Program-made: the position numbers and the translations under genes
Part shown: one piece after another, positions 1 through 5,707 of the stretch
Numbering within the stretch: the first letter of the stretch is position 1
Layout of the letters: each line of letters begins with the position of its first letter
Origin: Lysobacteraceae bacterium
GTDB taxonomy: Bacteria > Pseudomonadota > Gammaproteobacteria > Xanthomonadales > Xanthomonadaceae
Direction of reading: 5' to 3'
DNA length: 6,083 nucleotides
NCBI GenBank assembly: GCA_028293685.1
Contig: JAQGOI010000312.1
Location: 1 to 6,083 of the forward strand
Notes under the pieces: model-generated
Databases searched by the model: none
Told to the model about the DNA's origin: nothing
What the model saw: the letters and a program-made list of their open reading frames with translations, nothing else

Positions 1-63
1 ATGGGTGCAGGCCGGCGCGTGTTGAGGGTGATCGACGGACGGCGGCGATCGATCGAATAGGTG

Positions 64-78
64 GCCGGCGAAGCCAGC
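64..78 (-). terminator. Possible hairpin downstream of the PEPM-like gene
   Basis: Read on the minus strand, this is a stem of six pairs (GCUGGC with GCCGGC, one of them a G-U pair) around a UUC loop, starting 17 bases after the stop codon of the PEPM-like gene. No U-tract follows, so it is not a canonical intrinsic terminator. It could stabilise the 3' end of the mRNA or assist termination, or be chance in GC-rich DNA. Confidence 0.25.
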
Positions 79-95
79 GATTCGCGACGCTTCCC

Positions 96-878
96 TCAGG
101 CCAGCGCGATCCTTGCGGCCTCCGTCAGCCATTGCATCGCGCCGCGATACGGACCGGGGCCGTGGCTGATCCGCGCTACGCCGAGTTCCGCCAGTCGCTT
201 GCGATCGGGCACGCCGGGCATCGCCATGATGTTGACCGGCCGCGGCGAGGCATCGACCACACGTGCGATCAGGTTGTCGGCGACCAACCCGGGCACGAAC
301 AACCCGCTCGCGCCAGCATCGGCGTAGGCACGGGCACGATCGAGCGCGGCCTCCACCATCGCCATGTCGTGCGCGGCGGCCGGCTTCTGGAAGAACACAT
401 CGGTGCGCGCGTTGATGAAGAACGCGATGCCGGCGTCGTCGGCGACACGGCGCGCGGCGGCGAGCCGCGCGACGTGCCCGGCGACATCACGCAACGAGCC
501 GTCGGCAGGGAAGCTGTCTTCGAGGTTGCAGCCGACTGCGCCGGCATCCAATGCCGCCGCGACGGTCGCGCCGACCGCGGCGGGCACATCGCCGTAGCCG
601 CTTTCCAGATCCACCGTCACCGGCAGTGCGACCGCAGCGACGATGCGGCGCAGGTTGTCGAGTGCCAGCGGCAGCGGAAAGCGCTCGCCATCATCGAAGC
701 CATTGGCGGCCGCCACCGACCAGCTGCCGGTGGCGATCGCCTTCGCGCCGGCGGTGGCGATCGCGCGGGCGCTGCCGGCGTCCCATGCGTTGAACAGCAC
801 CAGTGGCTGCCCGCGCACGTGCAGCGAATGAAACTGCCGGGCAGCGTTTTGTCGTGCAGTGCTGTCCTGCCTGGTCAC
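96..878 (-). CDS. Isocitrate lyase/phosphoenolpyruvate mutase family protein
   Basis: A 260-residue cytoplasmic TIM-barrel enzyme of the PEP mutase/isocitrate lyase superfamily, which makes or breaks C-C or C-P bonds next to a carboxylate using Mg2+. Family marks seen in order: LFNAWDAGSAR (residues 28-38, Asp33), the metal-binding segment VTVDLESGYGD (87-97, Asp90 and Glu92), the acidic CNLEDS (117-122), and FINARTD (154-160, Arg158). The KKCGH catalytic loop of true isocitrate lyase is absent, and the length fits the short PEPM-like branch, so isocitrate lyase itself is unlikely. The substrate cannot be told; oxaloacetate-type decarboxylase, lyase or phosphonate activity are all possible. 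The start is GTG, 7 bases after the stop of the upstream 50-residue gene; the best ribosome-binding match (AGGG) lies about 11 bases away and is weak, so translation is probably coupled to the upstream gene. Family assignment is firm; the reaction is unknown. Confidence 0.9.
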   Translation of the reverse strand: MTRQDSTARQNAARQFHSLHVRGQPLVLFNAWDAGSARAIATAGAKAIATGSWSVAAANGFDDGERFPLPLALDNLRRIVAAVALPVTVDLESGYGDVPAAVGATVAAALDAGAVGCNLEDSFPADGSLRDVAGHVARLAAARRVADDAGIAFFINARTDVFFQKPAAAHDMAMVEAALDRARAYADAGASGLFVPGLVADNLIARVVDASPRPVNIMAMPGVPDRKRLAELGVARISHGPGPYRGAMQWLTEAARIALA

Positions 879-885
879 GGCCGCA

Positions 886-1038
886 TCAACCCTGCGACGC
901 GGTTGCGGACGCGTGCGCTTCCTTCAGCTTGACGGCGCATTCCTCGCAGCAGACGTCCACGGTCTGTCCGCCGATGCGGACCTGGATGGCGTTGTCGTCC
1001 AGCGGGTAGTCGCAGGCAGCGCAGGTCTTCTCGCTCAT
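886..1038 (-). CDS. Small CxxC/CCxxC putative metal-binding protein (50 aa)
   Basis: A 50-residue soluble protein with no signal peptide or membrane segment. It has two cysteine clusters: CAAC (Cys6, Cys9) near the N-terminus and CCEEC (Cys30, Cys31, Cys34) after a short predicted beta hairpin (residues 18-29, IQV..GGQTVDV). The arrangement resembles TRASH/YHS-like and treble-clef zinc modules used to bind or pass on heavy metals; this is inferred from cysteine spacing alone. A charged helix and a low-complexity Ala/Ser tail follow. The ATG at 1038 is favoured because GGAG sits 7 bases upstream and because everything N-terminal in this frame overlaps the AraC gene and looks non-coding. It lies 85 bases after the AraC stop and 7 bases before the PEPM-like start, so it is probably cotranscribed with the latter. 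Metal identity and role are unknown; a redox or structural zinc role is equally possible. Confidence 0.8.
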   Translation of the reverse strand: MSEKTCAACDYPLDDNAIQVRIGGQTVDVCCEECAVKLKEAHASATASQG

Positions 1039-1045
1039 GTTCGTG

Positions 1046-1049
1046 CTCC
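1046..1049 (-). promoter_or_regulatory. Ribosome binding site of the 50-aa metal-binding protein
   Basis: GGAG on the minus strand, 7 bases before the ATG at 1038. This is a good Shine-Dalgarno match, and it decides the start of this very short gene within a longer open frame. Confidence 0.6.
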
Positions 1050-1123
1050 ATATGTGAGTTTGGCGCCCGGGATCGGGCAGGGACAGTAGACCGCGCGCGG
1101 CGCGGCGGCCGCTGTCGAAAACT

Positions 1124-1954
1124 TTAGCGATGCAACGCCGCCTGCCGGAACTCGCTGGGCGTACGCCCGTACGCCTGCTGGAACGTCGCGCTGAAATGGC
1201 TGTGGCTGGAGAAGCCCAGGTGCAGGCCGAGTGCGGTGAGGTCGTCGTACTCGCCCAGCAGGTCCAGCGCGCGCGCCAGCCGCAACCGCAACTGGTAGCG
1301 ATACAGCGGCACGCCCTCGACCTGGCGGAAACTCTGCGTGAGATAGACCGCCGACACGCCGACTTCCGCCGCCACTTCGGCCAGCGTCCAGCGCCGCGCC
1401 AGGTCGCGCGCGAGCACCAGCTTGGCGCGGTCCACGAGCCGCTGGCGGCCGTGGCTGGATCCAGCCGCATGCGTGGTGCGCGGCGCCAGCGCACGGTGCA
1501 CCAGTGTCAGCGCCAGGCTCTCGCCTTCCAGCGGCTCGGCGATGCCCTCGTGCAGCGCATGACGCAACAGCGCCACCAGAACCTGCGCGCGCGGGTCGAT
1601 GCGCAGGCGCGGCTGGCGGAAGCGCAACGGCTCGCCTTCGTGAAGCAGCGCCGGCGGCGCGATCTCGCGCAACAGCGTCTCGTCCACCGTCAGCGACAGG
1701 CTGGCATCGCCGCCCGGGTTCGGATGGCTGACCTGGTAGTCCTCGCCGGCGTGGAAGAACAGCACCTGGCTGGCGTCGGCCACGTCCTCGTCGTCGCCGA
1801 CATGGCGCACGTAGGTGCCGCGATAGGGAAACACCAGCTGCATGCGGCCGGCACGCTCGACCGCGCCCTTGTGGCGGCAGGTGCCGGCGCAGATGACGTC
1901 GCGGACTTCGATCAGCGGCGTGGTGAGCAGGGTGTGGATCGTGAAATCCGACAT
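1124..1954 (-). CDS. AraC family transcriptional regulator
   Basis: A 276-residue DNA-binding regulator. Residues about 10-110 look like an AraC-type cupin sensor domain (beta-rich, with FPYRGTYVRHVGDD and QVLFFHAGEDYQVSHP). Residues about 170-274 form the double helix-turn-helix: LAEVAAEVGVSAVYLTQSFR (191-210) and ALGLHLGFSSHSHFSATFQQ (241-260), closing with the family signature YGRTPSEFR. The only two cysteines lie together in CAGTCRH (residues 22-28), a possible metal or redox site in the sensor domain. The start is placed at the ATG giving MSDFTIHTLL: it falls 23 bases after the stop of the preceding gene, while longer starts would run back through that gene's coding sequence. No clear Shine-Dalgarno sequence precedes it. 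It may be cotranscribed from upstream or have a promoter inside the preceding gene. The nearest likely targets are the metal-binding mini-protein and the PEPM-like enzyme downstream; that is inference from position. Confidence 0.92.
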   Translation of the reverse strand: MSDFTIHTLLTTPLIEVRDVICAGTCRHKGAVERAGRMQLVFPYRGTYVRHVGDDEDVADASQVLFFHAGEDYQVSHPNPGGDASLSLTVDETLLREIAPPALLHEGEPLRFRQPRLRIDPRAQVLVALLRHALHEGIAEPLEGESLALTLVHRALAPRTTHAAGSSHGRQRLVDRAKLVLARDLARRWTLAEVAAEVGVSAVYLTQSFRQVEGVPLYRYQLRLRLARALDLLGEYDDLTALGLHLGFSSHSHFSATFQQAYGRTPSEFRQAALHR

Positions 1955-1977
1955 GGCGGCTGGGTATGCGGCGAGGA

Positions 1978-2418
1978 TCAGTTCTTCTTCGCTTTGCGAT
2001 CGAAACAATGGCGCCCGGCCGGATGCGGCCATTCTTCCGCCCCTGCCCAGCGGTCTCGGACATCGGCCGCCTGCGTGGAAGACCCGAACACGGCGCACAG
2101 CTGGTACGTCGTGTCGCTGGACGTCGCATACCCATAAGGCGAATGGTCATCCGGGTCCTTGAGCGACAGCCATTGGCCGGACCCATCGAGATCACCAAGC
2201 GATGCGGGCAACTTCTTGTTCTGGGTGACGTACACGTCGATGGCGCGGGAAATGGCGCCGAGTTCCTCGATTTGTCGCGCATCCAGCTCCACCCTGCGCT
2301 GCTGCGCAGGCGAACCCATCACGACCAGCGCGCAGACGACGGTCGCGATGACCGCCACGCTCGCGGCGATCGCCAGCCACCATCCGATCGGGACCCGTCG
2401 TCCGACCCGCGCACTCAT
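1978..2418 (-). CDS. Single-span membrane protein, pseudopilin-like (hypothetical)
   Basis: A 146-residue protein with a basic N-terminus (MSARVGRR), one transmembrane helix at about 11-35, then an extracytoplasmic domain. A helical stretch (about 37-65, QQRRVELDARQIEEL..ISRAIDVYV) leads into QNKKLPASLGDLD, then DPDDHSPYGYATSSDTTYQLCAVF, and a C-terminal end with WPHPAGRHCF. A long N-terminal helix followed by 'Y...LP.SL..L' and 'DP....PY.Y' recalls the pseudopilin-like proteins of type II secretion, but there is no prepilin peptidase site (G before F-T-L-x-E), so it is an anchored relative at most. Cys108 and Cys138 could form a disulfide outside the membrane. Its ATG overlaps the stop of the DUF5671 gene by 4 bases (ATGA), implying coupled translation and perhaps a shared complex. 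Function unknown. Confidence 0.85.
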   Translation of the reverse strand: MSARVGRRVPIGWWLAIAASVAVIATVVCALVVMGSPAQQRRVELDARQIEELGAISRAIDVYVTQNKKLPASLGDLDGSGQWLSLKDPDDHSPYGYATSSDTTYQLCAVFGSSTQAADVRDRWAGAEEWPHPAGRHCFDRKAKKN

Positions 2419-3059
2419 GCTTCTTGCTCCTCGTTGCGGAGATCGCCGAGGTAGTAACCGAACACGCTTCCGGCAATGGCCGCGGCGACCAGCACCTTCA
2501 GCACGAACCGCATCGTGAACTCGCCGCCCAGCAGCTTGTAGATCAGCGTGGTCATGTCGCCGATCAGGACGATCGATGCGATGAACAAGGTCAGGTAGGT
2601 CAACCAGCGACGGACCACGGACAGGCGCTTGATCGGATGCCTGGCCAACTCGCGGGACAGATAGCGCGCGACGAACAGGAACACCGGAAACGCGATGATC
2701 ACGGACGCCGTCGACCAGCGGATCGAATCGCCGAAACGCATTAGGTCGTAAGCCCGATCGGCAGGATCGGGGATCGCGCGGTTGATCAGGTCGAAGATGA
2801 GGCTGCCCAGGTTCCACGCCGAGTAATACAACGTCGAAAACAGCACCAGATACAAAAATGCCTCCCGCGCCGACAGATACGGCTTTGGCCTGGGCACCGG
2901 CACGACGAAAGGGATATCCGCATAGGCCGCCAGCGCGACGCGGGACTGCTCCATCGGCCAGCCCGCAGAATCCATCGCCGCCTGGAGTTCCGCCCGCGAC
3001 GCCCCTTTTGCCAGCGCATCGCGGACGAACACGTCGAGTTCCTGGGTTGCTGAGGCCAC
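2415..3059 (-). CDS. DUF5671 domain-containing membrane protein
   Basis: A 214-residue inner-membrane protein. Residues 1-50 form a soluble helical segment (LDVFVRDALAKGASRAEL, then AGWPMEQSRVALAAYAD) of the kind often seen as a small N-terminal regulatory or UBA-like domain. The core DUF5671 region begins at YLSAREAFLYLVLFSTLYY, and four membrane helices are visible at about 66-90, 115-134, 151-172 and 186-204. A charged tail (RNEEQEA) ends the protein. The start is GTG, supported by an AAAGGA ribosome-binding site 6 bases upstream. It is the first gene of the minus-strand run and overlaps the next gene by 4 bases. DUF5671 has no established function; recognition rests on the YLSAREAFLYLVLF and AWNLGSLIF segments. 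Confidence 0.88.
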   Translation of the reverse strand: MASATQELDVFVRDALAKGASRAELQAAMDSAGWPMEQSRVALAAYADIPFVVPVPRPKPYLSAREAFLYLVLFSTLYYSAWNLGSLIFDLINRAIPDPADRAYDLMRFGDSIRWSTASVIIAFPVFLFVARYLSRELARHPIKRLSVVRRWLTYLTLFIASIVLIGDMTTLIYKLLGGEFTMRFVLKVLVAAAIAGSVFGYYLGDLRNEEQEA

Positions 3060-3065
3060 GGTCCG

Positions 3066-3071
3066 TCCTTT
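3066..3071 (-). promoter_or_regulatory. Ribosome binding site deciding the GTG start of the DUF5671 gene
   Basis: AAAGGA on the minus strand, 6 bases before the GTG at 3059. It supports this non-ATG start, since no in-frame ATG lies before the conserved N-terminal segment. A weak -10-like TAGATT lies on the same strand at 3090-3095, without a matching -35. Confidence 0.55.
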
Positions 3072-3123
3072 GCGCTTGGGATAAGCAGGAATCTAGCAGG
3101 CTGAATGCGCTACGGGCTCATGA

Positions 3124-3342
3124 CTCCAGAAACGATTGCCCGCTTCGTGCCACTTTGGGTGCGTCGGCTGCTGCTGGCTGCTGATGGCCCTGCTGTTCGT
3201 CGGCGGCGTGATGAACCTGATCTGGATCGCCGCGCTCAGCACGTTAGTGCTGGTGGAGAAGCGCATCGCCCGCGGACGGTGGGTGGGCAGGGCCGTTGCG
3301 GTCGTGCTGGTGACGTGGGGGGTTGCGACGCTGTTGGTTTGA
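3124..3342 (+). pseudogene. DUF2182 membrane protein, C-terminal remnant
   Basis: This open stretch, bounded by an in-frame TGA at 3121-3123 and a TGA at 3340-3342, encodes about 72 residues. They match the C-terminal end of DUF2182 (predicted metal-binding integral membrane) proteins: HFGCVGCCWLLMALLFVGGVMN, then LIWIAALSTLVLVEK, and a last hydrophobic helix (about AVAVVLVTWGVATLLV). Family members usually have 200 or more residues with several membrane helices before the HGxYCxGCCW motif; none of that is found upstream in any frame before the divergent DUF5671 gene. The motif itself appears shortened by two residues (HFGC rather than HxGxYC). Codon use is still normal and the frame is clean to the stop, so decay looks recent. 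A TTG at 3136 could initiate a short protein, but no convincing ribosome-binding site was seen. A functional two-helix mini-protein is the alternative. The DUF1326 partner often found with this family is absent here. Confidence 0.65.
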
Positions 3343-3459
3343 CTCTGCGTGGTTCTTCCGGTCGTCAATTGTTCTTGCAAAGCAGATAAATGCGCCTGGC
3401 CGCTTATCGTTTGCTTGCCGTTGTTCTGCTTTGGTCCACATCGTATTGACTGGCTAACC

Positions 3460-3465
3460 GGGGGA
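3460..3465 (+). promoter_or_regulatory. Ribosome binding site of the secreted HExxH protein
   Basis: GGGGGA ends 5 bases before the ATG at 3471. It supports this start, which also gives a well-formed signal peptide. The 128 bases upstream (3343-3470) are less GC-rich than their surroundings and probably hold the promoter, but no clear -35/-10 pair could be assigned. Confidence 0.5.
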
Positions 3466-3470
3466 ACCGC

Positions 3471-4595
3471 ATGTCCACGTGTTCGAAACTGAGTGTGCTG
3501 GCGATGGTCGCCATCATTGCGAGCGGCTGGGTGGTCACGCCGTCCGCACGTGCCGCCACCGAAGACTGCATTCAATGCAAGCACGTGGATTGCATCAAGG
3601 GACTGATCAAGCAAAAGACGGCGATGGCGGCGGGCTATGACGCCCTGGCACAAAAATGGGATCCACTGGTAAAAGTCGAAGGCGCTCCGAGCGATACGGT
3701 GAACTTCAATACCATCACGGACCCGGCGCAGCGCACGAATTTCTATCGCGACCTGCTGGCAAAGCTGAAGGTTCTTGCAACTCAGGAGAACGAGCTGGCT
3801 TCGACAGTCGGCCCACCGCCCGGCTGCGGAGAGCTCAGTCTTGAGGCTTCCACCGACACCTACGCCACGTGCAAAGTCGACGAAGCATCGGTGACGCGCG
3901 CCCAGAATCAGGCGCCCTGCAAGCAGATCGCCGCGCTGATTGCCAAGCACGAGAACCTGCATCGCAACAGCTGCATGAACCGTAAGCGAACGCCTGGCAA
4001 CACCTCGCCGTGGAAGCCCGATGACTGGCCCTATTCCGTCCCGGCGATCATGCAGACCCCTGCGGGACATGCCCGCGAAGAAGCCGCCGCATACCGGATG
4101 GAGATCGGCGAACTGAAGGTCCTGCTGCCCAAGGCCCAGGCGAAATGCAAACTGAGTTTCACCGGCGTCACCACAAGTTGCACGATTCCGATGCCGGGTG
4201 CTGGTTCGATCGAGATGGGGCAGGACATCTCTGGCAAAGTCTGTGGCGATCCGCTGACGGCCACCTGGACAATCAACACCATCTCATGGGTGAAAGGCCC
4301 CTACATCGGCGTGTCCCGCAACGTCGATCCCCCGTTCGACGACGACTGCGTCGCCAAAGACAGTACTGAAGAAGCGCGGCGCGCGCAGATCCTGAGTGCC
4401 GGACCCGGCGCTGGCTGGATGTGCGTCTACGACGAGCGCACGCCGACCAAGGTGATCATCCGCAGCTTCCGCCTCAAGCAGTGCAGCCCGCATTCCGAGC
4501 AGACATTCGTGCGCGATGCTGCACGCAGCGAATGCGACGACGACATTCCTGCGCCGCCGCCAACGACACCGACGACTGATGTGCCGGTGAGTTGA
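3471..4595 (+). CDS. Secreted cysteine-rich protein with an HExxH motif, possible metallopeptidase
   Basis: A 374-residue protein of no family I recognise. It begins with a Sec signal peptide (hydrophobic core LSVLAMVAIIASGWVV, then TPSARA with likely cleavage near residue 28-29). The mature part has 14 cysteines (33, 36, 41, 119, 134, 150, 168, 226, 237, 258, 293, 318, 338, 355), an even number consistent with disulfides formed in the periplasm or outside. Residues 160-164 read HENLH, an exact HExxH, inside the predicted helix CKQIAALIAKHENLHRNSC. About 36 residues later comes HAREEAAAYRMEI (200-212), whose Glu203/Glu204 could supply the third zinc ligand of a gluzincin-like site. Residues 220-355 carry further Cys pairs and beta-rich sequence. 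The C-terminus is an acidic then Pro/Thr-rich tail. The gene stands alone, convergent with galE, and its codon use is somewhat less GC-biased than its neighbours, which may hint at acquisition. Peptidase activity is inference from the motif only; a secreted structural or binding protein is possible. Confidence 0.88.
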   Translation: MSTCSKLSVLAMVAIIASGWVVTPSARAATEDCIQCKHVDCIKGLIKQKTAMAAGYDALAQKWDPLVKVEGAPSDTVNFNTITDPAQRTNFYRDLLAKLKVLATQENELASTVGPPPGCGELSLEASTDTYATCKVDEASVTRAQNQAPCKQIAALIAKHENLHRNSCMNRKRTPGNTSPWKPDDWPYSVPAIMQTPAGHAREEAAAYRMEIGELKVLLPKAQAKCKLSFTGVTTSCTIPMPGAGSIEMGQDISGKVCGDPLTATWTINTISWVKGPYIGVSRNVDPPFDDDCVAKDSTEEARRAQILSAGPGAGWMCVYDERTPTKVIIRSFRLKQCSPHSEQTFVRDAARSECDDDIPAPPPTTPTTDVPVS

Positions 4596-4676
4596 ACGAC
4601 AGGGCTTCGTCCGCCAGCAGTGAATTGACTTCGGGATTTCCGGCTAAGTAGCGCCGAAGCCTCGGCGGCGGTGAGG

Positions 4677-5707
4677 TCAGCCCGCGTAACCCATGGGGTT
4701 CTCGCGCTGCCAGCGCCACGCGTCGGTGCATATTTCTTCGAGGCCACGACGCGCGCGCCACCCGAGCCTCGCCTGCGCAAACGCCGGGTCGGCATACATT
4801 TCCGCGATGTCGCCGGGACGGCGCGACACGACCTGCTGTGCGATCGCCCGGCCTGAGACTTGTTCGAACGCGAGCACGACCTCGAGCACCGAGGCACTAC
4901 GCCCCGTGCCGAGGTTGTAGGCCTCGAATCCCGTGGACGCGCGGCACGCGTCGAGCGCGGCGACGTGCGCATCCGCGACGTCCATGACATGGATTAGTCG
5001 CGAACGCCGGTGCCGTCGCGCGTCGGATAGTCGATCCCGAAAATCGAAAGGCGCTCACGGCGGCCGACGGCGACCTGCGTGATGTAGGGCATGAGGCTGC
5101 TGGGGATGCCGAACGGATCCTCGCCCAGCGAGCCGCCCGGGTGCGCGCCGACGGGATTGAAGTACCGCACCGCGTGGGCGGAAAACATCGGGGCGGCCGT
5201 GCACACGTCGCGCAGCACCGTTTCGCACATGGCCTTGCTGTGGCCGTAGGGACTCACGGGCGCGATCGCGGCCGACTCGCCGATCGGGCAGTGCCGGGCA
5301 TCGCCATAGACGGCGCTGGAGGAGCTGAACACCAGATCGGTGAGGCCCGCCTTTCGCATCGCGCGCGCGACCGCGATGGTGCCGCCGACGTTGTTGACGT
5401 AATAGGTCAACGGGTCGCGCACCGATTCGCTGGCCGACTTGAGGCCGGCGAAATGGATCACCGCATCGACACGGTGCGCGCGCAGCGTCGCCAGCACCGT
5501 CGCCTCGTCGCACACGTCGGCGCGCACAAATGCAGGGACGTCGCCGGTGATGCGGCCGATCCGCTCGAGCACAGCCTCGCGACCGTGGCTGAGGTTGTCG
5601 AGGATGACGACGCGATGGCCAGCTTCGATCAGCGCGATGCAGGTGTGCGAGCCGATGAACCCGGCGCCACCGGTGACGAGCACGACGGATGCGTGACGGC
5701 TGCTCAT
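4677..5707 (-). pseudogene. galE: UDP-glucose 4-epimerase, frameshifted
   Basis: GalE interconverts UDP-glucose and UDP-galactose with bound NAD+ in the cytoplasm, supplying UDP-galactose for polysaccharide. The first part (5707 to 4994, 237 codons) has the Rossmann motif VTGGAGFIGSHT (11-22), FAGLKSASESV, the catalytic SSSSAVYG and YGHSK (Ser130, Tyr154, Lys158, by alignment with E. coli Ser124/Tyr149/Lys153), RYFNPVGAHP, and IFGIDYPTRDGTGVRD, then a TAA stop. The rest continues in another frame from about 4990 to 4677: HVMDVADAHVAAL, FEAYNLGTGRS, GDIAEMYADP, and the usual end WRWQRENPMGY. One missing base in the codons for DYIHVMD (between 4994 and 4995) accounts for it; restoring it gives 343 residues, close to the 338 of E. 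coli GalE. The ATG at 5707 overlaps the glycosyltransferase stop by 4 bases, with GGAAG about 10 bases upstream. Both halves are otherwise undamaged, so a sequencing error or very recent mutation is likely. Confidence 0.93.

Noticed and set aside
1..60. Plus-strand frame ending in TAG at 58-60, perhaps the end of an upstream gene
   Set aside because: Only 19 Arg-rich codons are visible and no family can be recognised, so neither coding status nor strand is supported.
132..932. Plus-strand open frame of 266 codons opposite the PEPM-like gene
   Set aside because: It is the antisense shadow of a clear family member in GC-rich DNA; its translation is Arg/Gly/His-rich low-complexity with no domain pattern.
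1065..1078. Hairpin GCCCG/CGGGC in the gap between the AraC and metal-binding protein genes
   Set aside because: Only five pairs, no U-tract on either strand and no known leader motif; could be chance.
1130..2137. Plus-strand open frame of 335 codons opposite the AraC gene
   Set aside because: Shadow of the AraC coding strand; rich in Arg, Gln and Ala repeats with no recognisable fold, and it runs across the boundary of two real genes.
3415..3448. Promoter for the secreted protein (TTGCCG or TTGTTC with GTATTG)
   Set aside because: The hexamers match the consensus poorly, and several equally weak pairs exist in the same stretch.
3093..4070. Minus-strand open frame of 325 codons opposite the secreted protein
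   Set aside because: The opposite strand has a signal peptide, regular cysteines and a good ribosome-binding site; this frame has none of these and crosses the DUF2182 remnant and intergenic DNA.
4652..4667. Six-pair inverted repeat (CGCCGA, loop AGCC, TCGGCG) between the convergent secreted-protein and galE genes, considered as a bidirectional terminator
   Set aside because: Short stem and no T-run on either side; such repeats are common by chance at this GC content.
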